Source: SZUA-521 sp041738285 (GTDB lineage: Bacteria; Pseudomonadota; Gammaproteobacteria; Pseudomonadales; Azotimanducaceae). Taken from it: a stretch of DNA of 11,354 nt. The stretch covers positions 1 through 11,354 of the forward strand of contig JBGSQB010000016.1 in assembly GCA_041738285.1 (NCBI GenBank), given 5' to 3'. A program made the translations under genes and the position numbers. The notes under the pieces were generated by a model that worked only from the letters and a program-made list of their open reading frames with translations, was not told the origin of the DNA and searched no databases. Positions 6,664 to 11,354 of the stretch are shown here, piece by piece; position 1 is the stretch's first letter, and each line of letters starts with the position of its first letter.

Positions 6664-7449
6664 TCAGTTGCTATGGCGCTTTGCAGTACGTTGCTTGGCC
6701 CGCGGCGCGGCGCGTCTGGGGGGCAAGGCTGCTGCGGTTTCGCGGCGCGACAGTTCGAGAAAGCGCGCAGCGATCTTCGGGCCGGCCGCGTCGTCTTCGT
6801 GTTTGAAGAACACGAACGCCTTTTCGGCGCCGGTCGCCTCGGCGGCGGTGCGCCATCGGTTCAGTGCTGCGTCGGGGTACTCCTGTTTACGCAGTCGCAG
6901 GTACAGCCAGTCGGTCGTTGCGATGCGCTTGGGAGCATCCTCCTTGTCACCATCTTCGCCTTCGCTGATGCACAGCGCGCGGTGGTGTTTGGCCAGCAGA
7001 TCGTAAGTTTCGTCGTCATCCCACGAGGCATGGCGAAACTCGAAGGCGGCAGGCAGTGCCTTGGGCAGAATGTCGAGGAATGCCGACAGGCGCGCGATGT
7101 CCTTGCGCAGAAACGGCGGCAGCTGGAACAGCACTGCGCCGAGTTTGTCGCCGAGCGCGTCGAGTTTGCGGGCGAGATATTCGGTCGGCTCCGCCGCATC
7201 GGCGAGGCGCAACCGGTGCGTGATACGGCGCGACGCCTTCACCACGAAACGGAAGTCGTTGGGCACCGCATCGCACCATGACTGGAGCACTTGTGTGCGC
7301 GGCATGCGATAGAAGGTGTTGTTGATCTCGACCGCCGGCAGATGCACGGCGTAGTAGGAGAGCATGGCGTCGCTCTTCAGGCCCTCGGGATAGAAGGCGC
7401 CGACCCATTCCTTGTAGCTGTAGCCGCTGGTGCCTGCGTACCAGTGCAT
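6664..7449 (-). CDS. DUF72 (YecE-like) family protein
   Basis: A 261-residue protein with the full set of DUF72 motifs in order: GTSGYSY (6-12), EINNTFYRMP (41-50), KASRRITH (71-78), LFQLPP (107-112), FEFRHASW (136-143) and FFKHE (214-218). The family adopts a TIM-barrel-like fold related to sugar-phosphate isomerases and endonuclease IV. Its biochemical role is not established; conserved acidic and histidine residues suggest metal or phosphate chemistry. The C-terminal 25 residues are rich in Arg, Ala and Pro and are likely disordered. The start is ATG at 7449, preceded by a good AGGGGG Shine-Dalgarno sequence 5 bp upstream; the open frame continues further but without family similarity. The gene follows the methyltransferase by 64 bp and leads directly into aceK, so the two may be co-transcribed. 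Confidence 0.9.
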   Translation of the reverse strand: MHWYAGTSGYSYKEWVGAFYPEGLKSDAMLSYYAVHLPAVEINNTFYRMPRTQVLQSWCDAVPNDFRFVVKASRRITHRLRLADAAEPTEYLARKLDALGDKLGAVLFQLPPFLRKDIARLSAFLDILPKALPAAFEFRHASWDDDETYDLLAKHHRALCISEGEDGDKEDAPKRIATTDWLYLRLRKQEYPDAALNRWRTAAEATGAEKAFVFFKHEDDAAGPKIAARFLELSRRETAAALPPRRAAPRAKQRTAKRHSN

Positions 7450-7513
7450 CGTGTCCCCCTGGTCTCGTTCTTTGTCCGCCCGACTCGAAACTACGGCCGA
7501 AGGGCGGTCGAGG

Positions 7514-8287
7514 TCAATGCGGGGCGTGTGCGGTGGCGATGAAAACGCGGTGGTGCACGGGCAAAGGTTCGGTCGGAAAGTCACGCTGCAGCAGGTTCGC
7601 GAGTTGTGCATCGAATTCAATGACGGCGCTGGCATCGAGGCTGGCAGTTACGCCTGCGCTTGCGCGGACGCGGCCGCGCCAGGCTTCGTGGCTGTATAGC
7701 GGCCACTCATCGTAGGTTGCGCTTTCGATGCGTTCGAATCCCGCCTTGCCCATGTCGGTGAGCCAGGCACCGTACACACCATTGCCGCGGTCGAAGCGCC
7801 AGGCGGGATTGTGCTGTTTGATCAAGGCTTCGGTCGCAGCCACCACGTTGCCGGGCAACGGGATCCAATCGAAGTGCGCGATCACGAGCACGCCACCGCT
7901 GCGCAACAGACGTTTGCATTCGGCTGCGGCCTTGCCGCGATCGAACCAGTGCCAGCATTGGCCAGCGGCGACGATGTCAGTGCTGGCGCTTGGCAATCCG
8001 GTCGTCTCCGCGGTCCCTTCGCGAAACGAAATGGTGAGGCCTTCTGCGCCGGCGAGTCGCCGTGCTTGCTCGAGCATCGGTGCAGCGGGATCTATGCCGG
8101 TGACGTGCGCGCCGCGTAGTGCAAAACCGCGCGCGAGTGTGCCGGTGCCGGTACCGAGATCGACCAGCGTCTTGCCGGCGATATCGATGCCGCGTTGCGC
8201 AAGCGCAAGATAGAGCGACGGTGGGAAACCCGCGCGGTGCGTCGCGTAGTCGGATGCGGTGCGGCCGAAGTCCACCTTCTGCGTCAT
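7514..8287 (-). CDS. Class I SAM-dependent methyltransferase
   Basis: A 257-residue protein of the methyltransferase type-11 (UbiE-like) group. The glycine-rich SAM motif I is VDLGTGTG (42-49), followed by the acidic residue in HVTGIDPAAPM (D66) that should bind the ribose. AAGQCWHWFD (107-116) is typical of this subgroup, and post-motif LLRSGGVLVIAHFD (127-140) ends the core fold. The C-terminal part (about 150-250) probably caps the substrate site; the substrate cannot be told from sequence. ATG at 8287 overlaps the TGA of the preceding membrane-protein gene as ATGA, so the two are probably translationally coupled. The frame is open further upstream, but that region lies inside the neighbouring gene. 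Confidence 0.88.
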   Translation of the reverse strand: MTQKVDFGRTASDYATHRAGFPPSLYLALAQRGIDIAGKTLVDLGTGTGTLARGFALRGAHVTGIDPAAPMLEQARRLAGAEGLTISFREGTAETTGLPSASTDIVAAGQCWHWFDRGKAAAECKRLLRSGGVLVIAHFDWIPLPGNVVAATEALIKQHNPAWRFDRGNGVYGAWLTDMGKAGFERIESATYDEWPLYSHEAWRGRVRASAGVTASLDASAVIEFDAQLANLLQRDFPTEPLPVHHRVFIATAHAPH

Positions 8288-8811
8288 TGTTGGGTCCCGC
8301 TCAGTGAACTCATGATCATGCTCACGAGTGTGAGCACGCCGATCAGTACCAGCGGCAGTTGACTGTACACACCGCCCCGCGCGCGCAGGATGCTGACCTG
8401 ATTCGCGTCGTGATCTTCGTACAGGACGCGCGCGGCGCCCATGATGCGCTGAGCCTGCTTGTAGTAGAGGCCGTTGGCGACGAGCGGCAGCCACACGGCG
8501 TAGAACCCGATGATGATGGGCCAGAGGACATAGTCGCCGGCGCCCGGCACCAACTGGTCGATACCGCTGGCAACGAATCCCACGAGGTAGGGCAGCGCGA
8601 ACGACACCAGTGCCCAGCGGTACATTTTGCGGTACAGGAACCACAGCACGCCGAAGAACAACACCGGCCAATGCCAGGAAACGGGCGGATAGCCGCGCGC
8701 ATCCGCCCGCTCGAAATAGGAGAGGTAATAGGATTGGTTGCGCTCACCGATGATTGCCTCGTACAGGCGATGCCGGTGAGCGGGCGCCAGATCCTTCGGC
8801 GCCGGCTCCAT
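8284..8811 (-). CDS. DUF2628-like small membrane protein
   Basis: A protein of about 175 residues with a polar N-terminus (about residues 1-44), three to four hydrophobic segments between about residues 45 and 118 (for example WPVLFFGVLWFLYRKMYRWA and VLWPIIIGFYAVWLPLVANG), a charged stretch with ARVLYEDHDANQ, and a last helix near the C-terminus (LPLVLIGVLTLVSMIM). The pattern FxxxWFLYRKMYRWAL followed by NGLYYKQA is what I associate with DUF2628 inner-membrane proteins of unknown function. Two starts are possible: GTG at 8817, sharing one base with the dehydrogenase stop, or ATG at 8811; I prefer ATG. The gene overlaps the methyltransferase by 4 bp, so it belongs to the same transcript. Confidence 0.75.
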   Translation of the reverse strand: MEPAPKDLAPAHRHRLYEAIIGERNQSYYLSYFERADARGYPPVSWHWPVLFFGVLWFLYRKMYRWALVSFALPYLVGFVASGIDQLVPGAGDYVLWPIIIGFYAVWLPLVANGLYYKQAQRIMGAARVLYEDHDANQVSILRARGGVYSQLPLVLIGVLTLVSMIMSSLSGTQQ

Positions 8812-8816
8812 GGCCA

Positions 8817-10034
8817 CTAGGATCCGGTGGGCACTTCGTTGAACGGCACGTTCTTGTCCACGCGAATGTCGCCGGGCAGGCCGAGCACGCGCTCGGCGAT
8901 GATGTTGCGCAGAATCTCATCGGTCCCGCCGGCGATGCGATAACCCGGCGCGCCGAGGAAGTTCATCTGGAAGGCGAGTTCGCCCGGCACTTTCTTCGGA
9001 TCCATGAGAATGCCGCCCATGTCCATGAGATCCATACCGAAAGAACCGATGTCCTGCTGCTTCACGGCGCTCACGACCTTGGTGATCGAGTTTTCCGGCC
9101 CCGGCGTTGCGCCGCGCGACAGCGCGGAGATGACGCGGTAGTTGGTGAACTTGAGTCCATTTTTCTGGCAGTACCAGTCGGCGAGCTTGGCGCGCACGGC
9201 CTGGTTCTTGATTGCCGCCTTGCCGTCGATTTTCACCTTGCGCGCGAGATCGAAGAGTTCATCGAAGTCGGCGCCGCCGGCATTGCCGACTGCGAGCCGT
9301 TCGTTCATGAGCGTGGTGATCGACACCTGCCAGCCCTGACCCACGGCGCCGAGGCGCTGGGCATCGGGAATGCGCACGTCGGTGAAGTACACCTCGTTGA
9401 AGTTGGCGCCGCCGGAAATCTGTTTGATCGGCTTTACTTCGATGCCCTTCGACTTCATGTCGACGAAGAAGAAGGTCAGGCCCTTGTGCTTGGGCACAGT
9501 CGGGTCGGAGCGGGTGACCAGGATGCCCCAGTCGGAATAGTGGGCGCCGGAGGTCCAGATCTTCTGGCCGTTGATCACCCACTCATCGCCATCTTTCACC
9601 GCGCGCGTGCGCAGCGCCGCGAGGTCAGAGCCGCCAGCCGGTTCGGAGAAGAGCTGACACCAGATGCATTCGCCCGACGCCATCCGCGGCAGGTGTTCGC
9701 GCTTCTGCGCTTCGGTGGCGTAGCCGATCATGGTGGGGCCGCACATGCCAAGGCCGATCGCGAACGGGCCAGTTGGCAGTTCATAGCGGTTTTCTTCCTG
9801 GCCCCAGATGATCTGTTCCATCGGGGTTGCGCCGCGGCCACCGTATTCCTTCGGCCAATTGAGGCAAGCCCAGCCGTTTTCGTGTTTCAGCTTCTGCCAC
9901 TCTTTACCGCGCGCGACATGCTGCTTTTCGGTTTCCTTGCGGCGCGAGGCCGAGAACTTCGGTGCGTGCGCATCGAGGAAGGCGCGGGCTTCGGCGCGGA
10001 AGTTGGCTTCGGTCGGGGTGTCGTTGAAATCCAT
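8817..10034 (-). CDS. Acyl-CoA dehydrogenase, probable catalytic subunit of a two-subunit enzyme
   Basis: A 405-residue FAD enzyme that would introduce an alpha,beta double bond into an acyl-CoA. Family features in order are the N-terminal helical domain with LNWPKEYGGRGAT (58-70), the FAD/substrate strand CQLFSEPAGGSDLA (126-139), the KIWTSGAH segment (158-165), and the C-terminal helical domain ending in AGGTDEILRNIIAERVLGLP (368-387). Where medium-chain enzymes have the catalytic glutamate (YEGT), this protein has AGGT. A glutamate is instead present in LMNERLAVG (E245), the position used by isovaleryl-CoA dehydrogenase and some steroid-side-chain enzymes. ATG at 10034 has a good AAGGA eight bases upstream. 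It lies 18 bp after a second, divergent dehydrogenase gene, as in alpha2beta2 enzymes such as FadE28-FadE29 or PimC/PimD. The substrate is not determined. Confidence 0.92.
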   Translation of the reverse strand: MDFNDTPTEANFRAEARAFLDAHAPKFSASRRKETEKQHVARGKEWQKLKHENGWACLNWPKEYGGRGATPMEQIIWGQEENRYELPTGPFAIGLGMCGPTMIGYATEAQKREHLPRMASGECIWCQLFSEPAGGSDLAALRTRAVKDGDEWVINGQKIWTSGAHYSDWGILVTRSDPTVPKHKGLTFFFVDMKSKGIEVKPIKQISGGANFNEVYFTDVRIPDAQRLGAVGQGWQVSITTLMNERLAVGNAGGADFDELFDLARKVKIDGKAAIKNQAVRAKLADWYCQKNGLKFTNYRVISALSRGATPGPENSITKVVSAVKQQDIGSFGMDLMDMGGILMDPKKVPGELAFQMNFLGAPGYRIAGGTDEILRNIIAERVLGLPGDIRVDKNVPFNEVPTGS

Positions 10035-10052
10035 GGTGTGTGTCCTTGTGCC

Positions 10053-11168
10053 TTATGCGACGCGCGCAGCTTCGATGGTGGTGACGAGACGATCCTGCCA
10101 GCGCGGCAGGCTGCCGAGATTCACCGACAGCAGTTTGGCGCGGCGGTAGTAGAGGTGGCAGTCGAATTCCCAGGTGAATCCCATGCCGCCATGGGTCTGG
10201 ATGTTCTCCTTGGATGCTTCGTGAAATGCGTGCGTCGCCGATACCCGAGCGGTGGCGGCGGCGATCGGCAGATCGGCAGCGCCGGTCGACAGGGCCCAAG
10301 CGCCGTAGTAGCAATTGGAGCGGGCGAGCGTGCCGGCGATGTACATGTCGGCGAGTTTGTGTTTGATCGCCTGGAACGATGCGATCGGGCGGCCGAAGGC
10401 GAAGCGACCGAGTGCATAGGTGCGCGCCATGTCGAGCGCCGCCTGGGCGCCGCCCACCTGTTCGAAGGCGAACAGCACCGCGGCTCGATCGAAGAGCCTA
10501 TCGAGCTGGGCGAAGCCTTCGCCCTTCTTGCCGAGCAGCTCCGCCGGTGCCGCCTTGAGTTTGATTTCGGCGTGGGAGCGGGTGGGGTCGAGGGTCTCGA
10601 CCGTCTTGCGCTTGACGCCGCTCCCGTTGAGATCGACGAGATAGAGCGATGCGGTCTTCTTCTCTTCCTTTGCCAGCACGATGGCGAACTGGGCGACGTC
10701 GCCATCGGCCACCGGCACCTTGGTGCCGGTGAGGGTGTCACCCACGGTCTTGGTGCGCAGCAGCGAGGGGCCAACGGTGTTGACGCCCTCGGCGACGGCA
10801 ACCGTGCCGATCCACTCGCCACTCGCGAGCTTCGGCAGATAGCGGCTTTTCTGGGCGTCGCTGCCGAAGGCCAGGATGGCCTCGGCGGCGAGATAGATGC
10901 TCGAGGAGAACGGCGTCGGCGCCAGGCTGCGGCCCAGTTCTTCGGCCAGCACGCACAGTTCCAGGTACCCGAGGCCGAGGCCTTCGTAGCGCTCGGGAAT
11001 GGCGGTGGCGGTCCAGCCGAGCTGCGTGATGCCGCGCCAGGTCGGTTCATCGAAGGATTGTTTGCCTTCCAGCACTTTGCGCACGGTGGTCAGCGGGCAG
11101 GTCTTGCTGAGGAAGGATTGCGCCTGATCGCGCAGGAGATTCTGTTCGTCGGAGAATTCGAAGTTCAT
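10053..11168 (-). CDS. Acyl-CoA dehydrogenase family protein, probable partner subunit
   Basis: A 371-residue acyl-CoA dehydrogenase homologue, shorter and more divergent than its neighbour. The N-terminus MNFEFSDEQNLLRDQAQSFL and IPERYEGLGLGYLELCVLAEELGR (about residues 63-86) are family standard. The middle beta-domain is weakly conserved (EGVNTVGPSLLR replaces the usual EPxxGSD). The C-terminal domain has YALGRFAFGRPIASFQAIKHKLADMYI and ends with IQTHGGMGFTWEFDCHLYYRRAKLL, the HGGxGFTWE signature of the smaller subunits of heteromeric acyl-CoA dehydrogenases. No clear glutamate occupies the two usual catalytic positions, which agrees with a structural or FAD-sharing role, but this is inference. 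ATG at 11168 was chosen because family similarity starts there; the open frame extends 27 codons further without similarity. It is the first complete gene of the minus-strand block. Confidence 0.88.
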   Translation of the reverse strand: MNFEFSDEQNLLRDQAQSFLSKTCPLTTVRKVLEGKQSFDEPTWRGITQLGWTATAIPERYEGLGLGYLELCVLAEELGRSLAPTPFSSSIYLAAEAILAFGSDAQKSRYLPKLASGEWIGTVAVAEGVNTVGPSLLRTKTVGDTLTGTKVPVADGDVAQFAIVLAKEEKKTASLYLVDLNGSGVKRKTVETLDPTRSHAEIKLKAAPAELLGKKGEGFAQLDRLFDRAAVLFAFEQVGGAQAALDMARTYALGRFAFGRPIASFQAIKHKLADMYIAGTLARSNCYYGAWALSTGAADLPIAAATARVSATHAFHEASKENIQTHGGMGFTWEFDCHLYYRRAKLLSVNLGSLPRWQDRLVTTIEAARVA

Positions 11169-11257
11169 GGCGCTTAAGGGTACCTTCGCGTTGAGTGAGT
11201 GCGTTTTGGAAAGCCTGCTATGTAACCCCAACCGCGCGCTGGCGGGCAAGGTGCGTG

Positions 11258-11354
11258 TCAGCCGGAGCTGGGGCGGTTGCGCGCCGCGCGGGTGGCGCGC
11301 ATGTAGGCAACGAAGCGGCGGCCATAGATGGTTGCGGCGATGACGGTAGCGATG
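11258..11354 (-). CDS. C-terminal end of an unidentified protein (partial)
   Basis: On the minus strand a frame open from the window edge encodes 31 residues ending at TGA 11260-11258. It begins IATVIAATIYGRRFVAYMRA and ends in a basic, proline- and serine-containing tail. The first ten residues are hydrophobic and are followed by an arginine-rich segment, as expected for the last membrane helix and cytoplasmic tail of a membrane protein, or simply a C-terminal helix. It precedes the dehydrogenase pair by 89 bp on the same strand. The rest of the gene is outside the window, so no product can be named. Confidence 0.4.
   Translation of the reverse strand, partial: IATVIAATIYGRRFVAYMRATRAARNRPSSG

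Noticed and set aside
7476..7507. Inverted repeat CCGCCC / GGGCGG between the methyltransferase and DUF72 genes as a possible terminator
   Set aside because: The stem is only 6 bp with a 20-base loop and no T-tract follows on the transcribed strand.
8754..11177. 807-codon open frame on the plus strand, and a similar 377-codon frame at 5873-7006
   Set aside because: Both are antisense to clearly identified genes (acyl-CoA dehydrogenases and aceK/DUF72). Long antisense frames are expected in GC-rich DNA, and their His/Asp/Val-rich translation resembles no family.

Overview
The window looks like chromosomal DNA from a GC-rich gammaproteobacterium. An AceK-type isocitrate dehydrogenase kinase/phosphatase, a paired acyl-CoA dehydrogenase locus and a TIR/FlgO-like/TPR signalling protein together suggest the Xanthomonadales, Nevskiales or Steroidobacter area. 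That placement is inference; no rRNA or other taxonomic marker is present.

Left part (1-2743) is the integrase end of a sedentary, chromosomal-type integron. The integrase intI (1751-2743, +) has the tyrosine-recombinase catalytic residues and the extra segment found only in integron integrases. Upstream of it, in the opposite orientation, are an attI core (GTTAGGC, 1583-1577 on the minus strand) and an array of minus-strand cassettes separated by two homologous 99-bp attC sites (971-1069 and 299-397). Cassette 1 (977-1582) encodes a small multi-pass membrane protein. Cassette 2 (305-976) encodes a RelE/ParE-type toxin with its antitoxin and carries its own promoter. A third cassette runs off the left edge, and no gene can be recognised in its visible part.

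Middle part (2923-4911, +) is a single gene for a membrane-anchored TIR-like / FlgO-TolB-like / TPR protein, on the non-cassette side of intI. It converges with the block to its right.

Right part (4931-11354) is a compact minus-strand block. In transcription order it holds the C-terminal end of an unidentified gene, two acyl-CoA dehydrogenases (probably partner subunits), a DUF2628-like membrane protein, a SAM-dependent methyltransferase, a DUF72/YecE protein and aceK. Gaps range from a 4-bp overlap to 89 bp. The two dehydrogenases, the membrane protein and the methyltransferase look translationally or transcriptionally linked; aceK lies 11 bp behind the DUF72 gene, with no aceA or aceB in the window.

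The most interesting element is the integron: its attI, two attC sites and cassette boundaries can be read base by base, one cassette is a self-promoted toxin-antitoxin module, and the first cassette has its start codon almost at the recombination junction.
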